Source: CBDUBU01 sp965365465 | GTDB lineage: Bacteria > Bacteroidota > Rhodothermia > Rhodothermales > DASSAV01 | DNA length: 6,585 bases | Assembly (NCBI GenBank): GCA_965365465.1 | Contig: CBDUBU010000233.1 | Location: 1 to 6,585 of the forward strand | Direction: 5' to 3' | Part shown: in pieces, positions 1 through 6,549 of the stretch | How the letters are laid out: each line of letters starts with the position of its first letter | Position numbering within the stretch: the first letter of the stretch is position 1 | Program-made: the position numbers and the translations under genes | The notes under the pieces: model-generated | Database searches by the model: none | Told to the model about the DNA's origin: nothing | What the model saw: only the letters and a program-made list of their open reading frames with translations

Positions 1-1047
1 GAGCAATTCGGCAAAAAGATGGTGATATCGCCGCCACTCCCGGCGGTCATCCAGCGGTACGAGAAACAGATTAGCCCGTTCAACTTCGGCCAGAATTCGA
101 GGGGCAGCCTCCATGCCGATCACCGCCCGGCAGAGATCCTCGTTAAAGCGGGAGAGAATCGAAGTTCTGAGCAGGAACTGCTGCACTGCCGGGGTCTGGC
201 GGTGAATGATTTCTTCGAGCAAGTAATCGACGATATATACATTGCTTCCGGTGAAGCTCCGTACGAAAGCCGGGACGTCCTTCTCATGCTGGAGCGAAAT
301 GGCAGCCATTTGCAGTCCGGCGATCCAGCCCTCCGTACGCGCTTCCAGCGTGCGTGCGTCCTCCGGATCCACTTTCAGATGCAGTGTTTGCTCGAAAAAG
401 GATCGGGTTTCGTCAACGGTAAAGCGAAGGTCGCGTTCGCGGACCTCAAGGAACTCACCGCTCAGGCGGAGGCGTGTCAGCGGGAAAGGGGGATCGACGC
501 GGCTGAGTATGACCAGATGCACCCGTGGCGGAAGGTGATCCAGCAAGATCTGCATTGCCTGATGAATTTCAGGGGTTGTGATGTTCTGGTAATCGTCAAA
601 GACCAGAAAGAGATCCTCTTTTACCAGGGACAGATCCTCCAGAAGCCGCGCGATCACAGCCTGCACGGGCGCGTTTACCTGCGCCTCGAAGATGGTTCGT
701 AACTGGACGGCATAAGAAGGGTTCACTGCTTCCAGGGCATGGGCAACGTGGCGCAATAGAACTTTCGGATCGTTGGAGGGCTGCTCAAGTTCGATCCATG
801 CATAGGAAACAGGCGTATGTTTCAACCAGTCCAGTACAAGCGTGGTTTTTCCGAAGCCGGCGGGCGCTGCTACGAGAACCAGCCTGTAGGTTCTGTCGGC
901 CAGCTTTTGCAGCAGCCGAGGTCGCTGCACCACATCAGAACGGAGGCGGGGCGCCAGCAGGCGGGCATCGAGAAACGCCGATGCCGTGATCGACTCGAAG
1001 TCTGGTCTGGCTGTGACGGTGTCAGGTCCGATGCTTGCGGTATCCAT
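1..1047 (-). CDS. MalT-like LuxR-family ATP-dependent transcriptional activator (C-terminus outside window)
   Basis: The first 349 residues of a large cytoplasmic STAND-type ATPase regulator are visible, and the frame is open to the left edge. In sequence order there is a Walker A motif APAGFGKTTL (residues 61-70), a Walker B-like LFLVFDDYQNI (146-156, acidic pair D151/D152), a sensor-type LSRVDPP (181-187), the family signature TEGWIAGLQMAA (238-249) and YHHLFAELL at the edge. This order is typical of MalT/LuxR activators of about 850-900 residues, in which a TPR-like sensor region and a C-terminal LuxR helix-turn-helix follow; those parts would lie to the left and are not seen. The start is fixed at 1047: it is the only ATG before an in-frame stop at 1066-1068, with a weak AAGG three bases upstream. 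These proteins bind an inducer and ATP, oligomerise and activate transcription. The inducer cannot be read from the sequence. The gene follows the two-component genes on the same strand after a 310-bp gap, so it is probably transcribed separately. Confidence 0.9.
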   Translation of the reverse strand, partial: MDTASIGPDTVTARPDFESITASAFLDARLLAPRLRSDVVQRPRLLQKLADRTYRLVLVAAPAGFGKTTLVLDWLKHTPVSYAWIELEQPSNDPKVLLRHVAHALEAVNPSYAVQLRTIFEAQVNAPVQAVIARLLEDLSLVKEDLFLVFDDYQNITTPEIHQAMQILLDHLPPRVHLVILSRVDPPFPLTRLRLSGEFLEVRERDLRFTVDETRSFFEQTLHLKVDPEDARTLEARTEGWIAGLQMAAISLQHEKDVPAFVRSFTGSNVYIVDYLLEEIIHRQTPAVQQFLLRTSILSRFNEDLCRAVIGMEAAPRILAEVERANLFLVPLDDRREWRRYHHLFAELL

Positions 1048-1357
1048 GAGCCTTGTAACGATGCATCAGTGAAGAAAAGAGAAAGGCATTAACTTTACTC
1101 CAACGAAGGGGACCGCGAACAAGCTAGAAAGGGATGCTTTGCCTGTCTATCGGGGAAACCAGATAAATCGTGTGGGGGCGCTCCTGACGCATCGGAGAAG
1201 CGTCAGGAGCGCGCACGAGCTATGTGCAGGCAGAAAGAACCCGGCAAAGGGGGGGATGGATCATAGCCTCTGCCGTTGCCATATCAATCAGGGAGACCGT
1301 TTGCTGTTGGTCCAGATTGGCTTTCGCTGAGCGGCCAGATGCGTAGCGGATTCCGGC
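1048..1357. other. Intergenic region between the response regulator and the MalT-like gene
   Basis: I see no convincing gene in this 310-bp gap. A 63-codon plus-strand frame from a TTG at 1139 and a 20-codon minus-strand frame near 1280-1220 both lack family-like sequence and clear ribosome binding sites. The region must contain the promoter of the MalT-like gene, but no clear -35/-10 pair, and no TTTG/TAnnTTTG pair of the Bacteroidota type, stands out on the minus strand. The one strong structure is the inverted repeat at 1178-1212. No hairpin followed by a T-tract lies downstream of the response-regulator stop at 1358. Confidence 0.6.
1178..1212. repeat. Perfect 13-bp inverted repeat with 9-base loop
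   Basis: The left arm GCGCTCCTGACGC (1178-1190) and right arm GCGTCAGGAGCGC (1200-1212) are exact reverse complements, separated by nine bases (1191-1199). The stem would be stable in RNA from either strand. No T-run follows on either strand: GCACGAGC follows on plus and CCCCACACG on minus, so it does not look like a standard intrinsic terminator. It lies 145 bp beyond the response-regulator stop and 130 bp upstream of the MalT-like start. It could be an operator for a dimeric regulator, a transcript-end or stability hairpin, or a leader structure. The repeat itself is certain; the role is not known. Confidence 0.85.
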
Positions 1358-2044
1358 TCATCCGAACCGCGGCAGGCTTTCTTGCCGGTAGGTGCGGCTC
1401 ACAGGTAGAGTCCGGCTGCCTACCTGCACTTCCTTTGACGTAAAGGCATCTATGTGACGAACGGCAACCAGAAACGAACGGTGTATCCGAACGAAGCCAT
1501 GCGGTTTTAGCTGTTCTTCCAGATCGGTAATGCGGAGTCTGGTTGTATAGGTTTGCGCTGCCGTATGAATCAACACATAATCGCTCAAGCTCTCTATGTA
1601 CTGAATGTCGGGCAGATCGACGAGCACCGTGCGGCGGTCTACGCGAATGTGAAGCGCCTGTTGTTCCTCGGGTTTCTCCTCATGCGCTATGCTGCGAATC
1701 CGGCGGTATTTCTCAACTGCCCGCAGGAGCCGGGGAAGGCTGATCGGCTTCAGCAGGTAGTCTACGGCATCGAGTTCAAAGCCCCGCAGGGCGTAATCCC
1801 GGTGGGCTGTCGTGAAGACGAAGCGAGGCGGCCGTTCGAGGGCCTCCACGAAACCGATCCCGGTAAGTTGGGGCATCTCGATGTCGAGGAAGACGAGGTC
1901 TACTGCTTCGCCGCGAACCAGCCGGAGGGCCTCCAGCGCATTCGTACACTGCCCGATTATCTCCACGTCCTGTATTTTTCTCAGATGAGCCTGTAGGACC
2001 CGGATAGCAATCGGCTCATCATCGATGATCAGGCATCGAATCAT
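1358..2044 (-). CDS. LytTR-family two-component response regulator
   Basis: A 228-residue cytoplasmic response regulator. Residues 1-115 form a receiver domain with the acidic pair D8/D9 (CLIIDDEP), the phospho-acceptor D54 in VFLDIEMP, the switch Thr in FTTAH (78-79) and K99 in LLKPIS. A short linker (about 116-130) leads to a LytTR DNA-binding domain (about 131-224), with the typical IQYIESLSDYVLIHT strand and FVRIHRSFLV motif. The ATG at 2044 was chosen because the receiver domain begins there at once; the frame stays open upstream only as a shadow of the kinase gene. The start sits 26 bp inside the end of the kinase gene, which points to translational coupling and a shared transcript. Family members are phosphorylated by a PF06580 kinase and bind short direct repeats through LytTR. 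The likely targets are the divergent genes at 3495-5238 and possibly its own promoter, which is inferred from position only. Confidence 0.95.
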   Translation of the reverse strand: MIRCLIIDDEPIAIRVLQAHLRKIQDVEIIGQCTNALEALRLVRGEAVDLVFLDIEMPQLTGIGFVEALERPPRFVFTTAHRDYALRGFELDAVDYLLKPISLPRLLRAVEKYRRIRSIAHEEKPEEQQALHIRVDRRTVLVDLPDIQYIESLSDYVLIHTAAQTYTTRLRITDLEEQLKPHGFVRIHRSFLVAVRHIDAFTSKEVQVGSRTLPVSRTYRQESLPRFG

Positions 2045-3230
2045 TGCATTCTCGAAAGGGTAGTTGCAGATACACGGAAAACTGTTCCGCCTCGTTGCGG
2101 ATGTCGATAACGTGCGCTCCGGGATAAAGCAAGGCAAGACGCCGCCGGACATTCTCTATTCCGATCCCGGAAGCTTTTCCCACCTCGCTTTCACACGTTT
2201 CCATCGGTTTGCTGTTCTCGATGGTGAAGCAGAGGTTCCTGCCGGTCGCTTGCAGGCGAATGCGGATCCAGGAGGCTCCTGCAGCCCGGCTCGCGCCATG
2301 TTTGAAGCTGTTTTCAACAAGCGGCACAAACAACAGGGGCGCAATGCAGACCTCAGGAAGCCCCCTGTCTACATCAAAGCTCACCTGTACCCGTTCGTCG
2401 TAACGGAGCCGTTCGAGTTCGAGATACGTGCGCAGGTGCTCTACCTCTCCGGCGAGAGGCACGAAGGGTCGTTCGCAGCGGTAGAGTATGTAGTCCAGCA
2501 GTTCGGCGATACGCAAGACCACGTCCGGGGCGGCCTCGGAGCCTTCGAGGGTCAGGCCGTAGAGGTTATTGAGTGTGTTGAAAAGGAAGTGCGGATGCAT
2601 CTGGGATTTCAGCCGCGCCAGTTCGGTTTCCCGGAGCCTGAGTTCCGCCTCCAGACGCGCCTTCTCCGCCTCGGCGCGTGCGGCCTGGAGCCGCCGCCCC
2701 CGCGCAGCCAGATTGGCGGTCATCGCAAGAAAGACCACCACATAAAGTCCCACCACCAACCCGAACACGTCGAGGGTGGCCGGATTCATAGCCCGGATCT
2801 CGTAGCCGGCCAGAAAAATGAACGACAACACCAGGACGACAAGCTCCAGGTAGACCGACGCGACGAGGGTATAGAAGGCGTACAGCCCGAAGCGGGCATA
2901 CTGTCCGGGCAGCAGGTAACGCGGCACGAGGATGCCTGTAAGAAAGTAGGTCGTCGCCAGGGCGACCGGCAGCAACAGGGTTACAAAGAGCAGGCTCTGC
3001 CTGTAGCTTTCGGCTTCCCTTCCAAAGTAGAGCACGAAGAAGACGAGCACGGCCATCCAGAAGAAGGCGTGCGCAGCCGGCGACTGCCACCCTGACTTGA
3101 TCCGGAACCGATTTCTGGTTGCAAACACGCCTGTTTTCGCCTTATGGAGAGGACCGCCGGTTTTTTGCCGTCGGACAGGATGGCTTTCGCGCCGCAAGGC
3201 CGCACGGGTTCTGGAAACCCTGAACAACAT
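2019..3230 (-). CDS. LytS-type (PF06580) sensor histidine kinase, four transmembrane segments
   Basis: An integral-membrane kinase of 403 residues from this start. Four hydrophobic helices lie at about residues 53-70, 79-102, 116-142 and 156-174, joined by short loops with no sizeable extracellular domain. A charged coiled-coil linker rich in Ala, Glu and Arg follows (177-211). The His_kinase signature MHPHFLFNTLNNL contains the probable phospho-acceptor H214. The ATPase region has an N-box PLVENSFKHG (N307) and a G-box GIGIENVRRR (355-364). With so little outside the membrane, the signal is probably sensed in or at the membrane. The start is uncertain. The ATG at 3230 has GAGAGG twelve bases upstream; a GTG at 3128 would give 369 residues, nearer the usual family length, and the intervening residues are Arg-rich and nondescript. 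The frame is open as far as 3446, but its N-terminal translation looks non-coding. The gene overlaps the cognate regulator by 26 bp at its 3' end. Confidence 0.9.
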   Translation of the reverse strand: MLFRVSRTRAALRRESHPVRRQKTGGPLHKAKTGVFATRNRFRIKSGWQSPAAHAFFWMAVLVFFVLYFGREAESYRQSLLFVTLLLPVALATTYFLTGILVPRYLLPGQYARFGLYAFYTLVASVYLELVVLVLSFIFLAGYEIRAMNPATLDVFGLVVGLYVVVFLAMTANLAARGRRLQAARAEAEKARLEAELRLRETELARLKSQMHPHFLFNTLNNLYGLTLEGSEAAPDVVLRIAELLDYILYRCERPFVPLAGEVEHLRTYLELERLRYDERVQVSFDVDRGLPEVCIAPLLFVPLVENSFKHGASRAAGASWIRIRLQATGRNLCFTIENSKPMETCESEVGKASGIGIENVRRRLALLYPGAHVIDIRNEAEQFSVYLQLPFRECNDSMPDHR

Positions 3231-3494
3231 AACGATGCATAGCCTCTCTTGCCGCAACCTGTTTCTCTCAGAAGGTGGTTTGCAGGTTTCCGTTGGCAGA
3301 CGAACTTCCAGGAATGCCGTTCGATCATGGGCCGCCCGCGAGTGACATTCGCCGCCGGAACGAAGCCTTTCGCCGCCGCCGGGGTCGTATCGGTCAGTCA
3401 GGAAGCCTTCCGTCGAAAAACCACCCGGTACGTTTTTGCTACACATTACCTTGATCCTGGTTCGACGACTATCTCTGCAAATAGGAAAATGTAT
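3231..3494. other. Divergent control region between the kinase gene and the ExbB-like/serine hydrolase operon
   Basis: These roughly 260 bases must hold the promoters of both divergent transcription units. Open frames cross it on both strands (minus to 3446, plus from 3249), but their translations show no domain, and both have better-supported starts at the region's ends. On the plus strand, TATCTCTG at 3470-3477 matches the Bacteroidota -7 consensus TAnnTTTG with one mismatch. The only nearby TTTG-like element (CTTG, 3450-3453) is 16 bases away, which is short, so the promoter is tentative. CCGTT occurs at 3290-3294 and 3317-3321. That 27-bp offset is not the usual spacing of a LytTR direct repeat, so I do not call an operator. 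Confidence 0.5.
3483..3486 (+). promoter_or_regulatory. Ribosome binding site (AGGA) deciding the start of the ExbB-like gene
   Basis: Two in-frame ATGs occur at 3489 and 3495. AGGA at 3483-3486 is two bases from the first and eight from the second. The second therefore has normal spacing, and it gives a protein starting MLDLLKQGG. Confidence 0.55.
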
Positions 3495-3881
3495 ATGTTA
3501 GACTTACTGAAACAAGGCGGTCTCACCTTTACGGCGCCGCTCACGGTTATTGCGTTCGCGGTGGTTGCCGCTGCCGCAGGAGCGAGCCTCTTGCAGCTAA
3601 CAGGGCGAGGACGCGCCGTATTCTGGAAACGGAGCGTTTTTCATCTGGGGCTTTTCGGACTGGTTTTCGGGGTTTTCAGCCACGCCGTCAGCCTGTATCA
3701 AATGATGCAGGCCATTGAATCTTTCGGTTCCGTGTCGCCGGCTATGGTAGCTGGAGGGCTCCGGGCCTCGCTCGTAGCTCCGGTCTATGGTCTGGGTATT
3801 TTTATCGGAGCCATGCTGCTCTGGTTCGTCCTTGACCTGTGGTTCAAGACAGAAGACAGGCGCAGGCTTCCAGAAGAATGA
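3495..3881 (+). CDS. Small MotA/TolQ/ExbB-like membrane protein
   Basis: A 128-residue inner-membrane protein with three hydrophobic segments: about 11-35 (TFTAPLTVIAFAVV...), 49-72 and 92-117. The stretch LGLFGLVFGV (51-60), then SVSPAMVAGGLRASL (79-93), a conserved-type Pro (P96) and YGLGIFIG (98-105) follow the MotA/TolQ/ExbB pattern (LGLLGTVxGM, then the DPxxLAxGIxxAL and TxxGLxxAI elements). Full ExbB/TolQ proteins usually have more than 200 residues with a large cytoplasmic domain, so this is a minimal version. No ExbD/TolR partner, which would show one TM and a periplasmic domain, is encoded beside it. Acidic or polar residues for proton conduction are sparse, so proton-channel activity is doubtful. 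The stop is 19 bp before the serine hydrolase start, so the two are probably one operon. The start at 3495 follows RBS spacing; 3489 would add two residues. Its function with the hydrolase is unknown. Confidence 0.8.
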   Translation: MLDLLKQGGLTFTAPLTVIAFAVVAAAAGASLLQLTGRGRAVFWKRSVFHLGLFGLVFGVFSHAVSLYQMMQAIESFGSVSPAMVAGGLRASLVAPVYGLGIFIGAMLLWFVLDLWFKTEDRRRLPEE

Positions 3882-3900
3882 TTTCGTCCGGAGAAAAGAA

Positions 3901-5238
3901 ATGAACTCAACCCTGAAACGCTTTATGCGTACGAACCTTTTTTCGGGGAGCGGCGCCCTGTTTCTGATGGCTGCTGCCCTTGTGCTCCCATCTATCAATG
4001 CTTCGCTTTTCGCGCAGTCCCGGGCCGCCGAACTCGACGCGGCGCTCACGGCGCTCCACAGCGACGGTCTTTTTACCGGCGTGCTGCTTATCGGGAAAGA
4101 AGGCAAGGTTGTTTACAGCAAAACGCTTGGCGCGTACGAGGGAAGCCCGCTGACCGTGCGCACCCCCCTGCCGCTGGCCTCCGTCACGAAGCCGATCACG
4201 GCGACGGCGGCGCTTCGCCTCGTCGAGGACGGGAAGCTGGATCTCGATGCGCCGGTCAACCGTTATCTGTCAGACTGGCCTTATCCTGGCATTACGGTGC
4301 GCCACCTGCTCAACCAGACTGCCGGGCTGCATTTCCTCACCACCATCAACGCCCATGCCGATACGACGAAGCCGGTAACCAATGCCGATGTGCTCGCGCT
4401 CATTGCCGAACACCGCCCTGGCACTGCCTTTGCACCGGGAACAGGGTTTGCCTATGACAACGCGAACTATGTTGCGCTGGCCTCCGTGATTGAGTCCGTA
4501 GCCGGAAAACCGTATGCCGACGTTGTGCGGGAACGGGTGTTCGAGCCGGCGGGGATGGAGGATGCGCACATCGAAGCGGAGGACGAGGAGGGCGCCCGGC
4601 GGCTCAAATGGGTAGGGGACGGTGGTGTGGTTGCTTCGGCTCAGGATCTGCTCGCCTTCGACGAGGCTTTTTTTGAGGGGGATTTCGTGTCGCCCCGGTT
4701 GTTGCAGGCTGCGCAAACGCCGCCCGACCTTCCCGGCGATGCTTCCAGCCGCTACGGGTTCGGCTGGTTTCTCACCAATGACCCCAGGCCGATGATCGGG
4801 CACTTCGGTGACGGCGAGGCGGCGAAAGTCGGGTTATGGCGCGAAACCGACGGCGCGAACACCTATGTGATCCTTATGCCCGGCGATGCCATTCATCGCA
4901 CGGACATCCTCAGAGCTGCAATACAACTATGGCACGGCGAGCCGTACACCCTGCCTGCGAAACGGCCCGTAGCCGTTGTGCCGGAAACGGTGCTGGCGCG
5001 TTACGTCGGCGTCTATGAATCCGGGATGGGGCGGCTGCACATCACCCTGGAGCAGGGGCAACTCCATCTGGAGCCGGAGGGGGCGGGCGGAAGCGAGCCG
5101 CTGATTCCGGCCTCGGAAACGGTGTTCTATTTCGGGCATCAGGATCTGTCGTGGGAGTTCGTCCTGGATGCTTCCGGAGGGGTAAAGGGTCTGATGCTAC
5201 AGGGCCATCCGGAGACGATGGGAGAGAAAGTGGAGTGA
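3901..5238 (+). CDS. Exported serine hydrolase of the beta-lactamase/class C (PF00144) family
   Basis: A 445-residue protein with an N-terminal export signal: basic residues (K6, R7, R10), a hydrophobic core at about 18-36 and a probable cleavage after A38 (SLFA-QS). The catalytic domain spans about 42-345. It carries the SxxK motif SVTK (nucleophile S94, K97), YDN (Y185, N187) as the YxN motif, and GHFG (H301, G303) in the place of the KTG/HxG element. Supporting family segments are LRLVEDGKLDLDAPV (105-119), ITVRHLLNQTAGL (131-143) and VFEPAGMEDAHI (213-224). Residues about 360-445 form a beta-rich C-terminal domain (ARYVGVYES...) of the kind found at the end of many such hydrolases. The start has GGAG at 3890-3893, seven bases upstream. 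The family includes esterases, D-aminopeptidases and D,D-peptidases. The true substrate cannot be told here, and a resistance role should not be assumed. It is co-transcribed with the ExbB-like gene and convergent with the fucosidase. Confidence 0.93.
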   Translation: MNSTLKRFMRTNLFSGSGALFLMAAALVLPSINASLFAQSRAAELDAALTALHSDGLFTGVLLIGKEGKVVYSKTLGAYEGSPLTVRTPLPLASVTKPITATAALRLVEDGKLDLDAPVNRYLSDWPYPGITVRHLLNQTAGLHFLTTINAHADTTKPVTNADVLALIAEHRPGTAFAPGTGFAYDNANYVALASVIESVAGKPYADVVRERVFEPAGMEDAHIEAEDEEGARRLKWVGDGGVVASAQDLLAFDEAFFEGDFVSPRLLQAAQTPPDLPGDASSRYGFGWFLTNDPRPMIGHFGDGEAAKVGLWRETDGANTYVILMPGDAIHRTDILRAAIQLWHGEPYTLPAKRPVAVVPETVLARYVGVYESGMGRLHITLEQGQLHLEPEGAGGSEPLIPASETVFYFGHQDLSWEFVLDASGGVKGLMLQGHPETMGEKVE

Positions 5239-5319
5239 GCGGGGCTTTCCGGGGTGGCATGGAGCGAGGGCAACTGCATCGGGTTCAGCGTCTGGATGCA
5301 TACAGGGCCTTCCCGCTTG
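5239..5319. other. Convergent intergenic gap without a clear terminator
   Basis: This 81-bp gap lies between the 3' ends of the serine hydrolase and the fucosidase. I see no GC-rich stem with a T-tract on either strand. The only symmetry is a 6-bp inverted repeat TGCATC/GATGCA (5275-5280 and 5295-5300) with a 14-base loop, too weak to call a terminator. Confidence 0.5.
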
Positions 5320-6549
5320 TCAGCGCGGCGACAGGTACAGGCCTACTTCCTGCAGGGCCGGGTTGCTGCGCGATTCCGAGATGACGACACGCACACGGTC
5401 TGTCTCTACCACGTCAGTACGATCCAGTTTCTTGTAGCCGATGGTGGACCCGGCGCTCACCCGCCGCCACCCGCCGCCCACTTTTGCTTCGACGTGGTAC
5501 GCCGCGACGCGCTGGCCGTACCGGATCGGCTCCTTTAGCTCCACCACGTTGAAGCGGACGGTGCGCCGGAGGTCCAGTTCGAGTACGGCTGACCGCACGC
5601 TGTCATCGGTGGCCCAGAAGGTAGCCTCCTTTCCGTCGAGCGCGTTCTGCGCCGCCCAGGTTTCGTTTTCCTGGCGCGTGTTGCTTCCTGTTGCGGCACC
5701 GGCCCACGCCAGGTTTTCCCGGAAGGTTTCATCGAGAACGGCCCGCCACTCTCTTAGCCGCTGTGCATCGCGTTGCGGAATCAAACCATGTCGGTCTACC
5801 GGCGCGTTCAGGAGCAGCACGCAGTTGCGCCCTACGGATCCGTAGTAGATGTCGAGAAGCTGCTCCAGGGATTTGACGCGCCCGTCCTCGCTTGCACGCC
5901 AGAACCAGCCGGGGCGGTCTGGGACATCGCACTCGGCAGGATGCCACCAAGTGTCGTTCTGGGCGCTCCACAGCGGCTGCGGGGCAAATCCATCCTCTGA
6001 GCCGGACCACCGGATGTCGTGGCCGCCAATGGCGATGAGCGCGTCCGGCTGGAGGGCGCGGATGGTCCGGTGGTAGCGTGGAAAGTCGAACAAATGGTCG
6101 GCTGTGCGATCCGTCGCACCGTCCAGCCACACCTCGAAAACCGGCCCGTAGCCGGTCAGCAGTTCGGTGAGTTGTCCCACGTAGAAATCATTGTAGGCAT
6201 GGGTGCGATAGCTCGGCTCGTGCAGGTCAAGCGGGGACAGGTAGACGCCGAACTTGATTCCGGCTTTGCGGCAGGCTTCGGCAAGTTCCCGGACCACATC
6301 GCCCCGGCCGTCCTTCCAGGGGCTCCGCTCGACCGAGAAGTCACTGTATTGGGTAGGCCAGAGGGCAAAGCCGTCCTGATGTTTGGCGGTAAAGACGATG
6401 CCCTTGAACCCGGCCTCTCTGGCGACCTCTACCCACTGCTCCGGCTTGATGCGGCGCGGGTTGAACCGGGCAGGGTTCTCGGTCCCTCTGCCCCATTCTC
6501 TGCCTGTGAACGTGTTGATGCCGAAGTGGATGAACAGGTTCTGCTCCAT
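5320..6549 (-). CDS. GH29 alpha-L-fucosidase with C-terminal F5/8-type (CBM32-like) domain
   Basis: A 409-residue glycoside hydrolase that should remove L-fucose from glycans. The GH29 catalytic barrel occupies about 5-270: FIHFGINTFTGREWG (6-20), FTAKHQDGFALWPTQYSDFSV (53-73, in two motifs), SPWKDGRGDVV (76-86) and KFGVYLSPLD (99-108). EVWLDGA (139-145) carries the probable nucleophile D143. SGSEDG (182-187) carries E185, a candidate acid/base; that assignment is inferred from resemblance to subfamily B enzymes. WWHPAECDVPDRPGWFW (201-217) and NCVLLLNAPVDRHGLI (242-257) are also typical. Residues about 278-409 resemble a discoidin/F5-8 type C carbohydrate-binding domain (QNALDGKEATFWATDD). 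The start is the only possible one: ATG 6549, with an in-frame TGA at 6583-6585 and no other start codon between. There is no signal peptide, unlike many relatives, and the eleven codons between the TGA and the ATG still resemble the family. The gene may therefore be intact but cytoplasmic, or N-terminally damaged. Confidence 0.9.
   Translation of the reverse strand: MEQNLFIHFGINTFTGREWGRGTENPARFNPRRIKPEQWVEVAREAGFKGIVFTAKHQDGFALWPTQYSDFSVERSPWKDGRGDVVRELAEACRKAGIKFGVYLSPLDLHEPSYRTHAYNDFYVGQLTELLTGYGPVFEVWLDGATDRTADHLFDFPRYHRTIRALQPDALIAIGGHDIRWSGSEDGFAPQPLWSAQNDTWWHPAECDVPDRPGWFWRASEDGRVKSLEQLLDIYYGSVGRNCVLLLNAPVDRHGLIPQRDAQRLREWRAVLDETFRENLAWAGAATGSNTRQENETWAAQNALDGKEATFWATDDSVRSAVLELDLRRTVRFNVVELKEPIRYGQRVAAYHVEAKVGGGWRRVSAGSTIGYKKLDRTDVVETDRVRVVISESRSNPALQEVGLYLSPR

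Noticed and set aside
19..702. Long plus-strand open frame (227 codons) opposite the MalT-like gene
   Set aside because: The minus strand here gives a continuous MalT-like ATPase with Walker motifs. The plus frame has no recognisable domain and is an antisense by-product of GC-rich codon use.
2064..3095. Long plus-strand open frame (343 codons) antisense to the histidine kinase
   Set aside because: Its length is striking, but the translation is low-complexity, rich in Gly, His, Gln and Arg, with no domain. The opposite strand encodes a clear kinase with H, N and G boxes.
3290..3321. Two CCGTT copies as a possible LytTR operator upstream of the divergent genes
   Set aside because: The copies are 27 bp apart, while characterised LytTR direct repeats are spaced about 21-22 bp start to start. 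Matches outside the five-base core are poor.
3249..3494. An upstream extension of the ExbB-like gene to 3249, adding over 80 residues
   Set aside because: The extension is Arg-rich with no hydrophobic or family-like sequence. The start at 3495 has a properly spaced AGGA and places the first membrane helix near the N-terminus.
4270..4803. Minus-strand open frame (177 codons) opposite the serine hydrolase
   Set aside because: The plus strand contains all three catalytic motifs in order. The minus frame has no family-like sequence and no ribosome binding site.
5275..5300. 6-bp inverted repeat between the convergent genes as a bidirectional terminator
   Set aside because: The stem is short and not GC-rich, the loop is 14 bases, and no T-tract follows on either strand.
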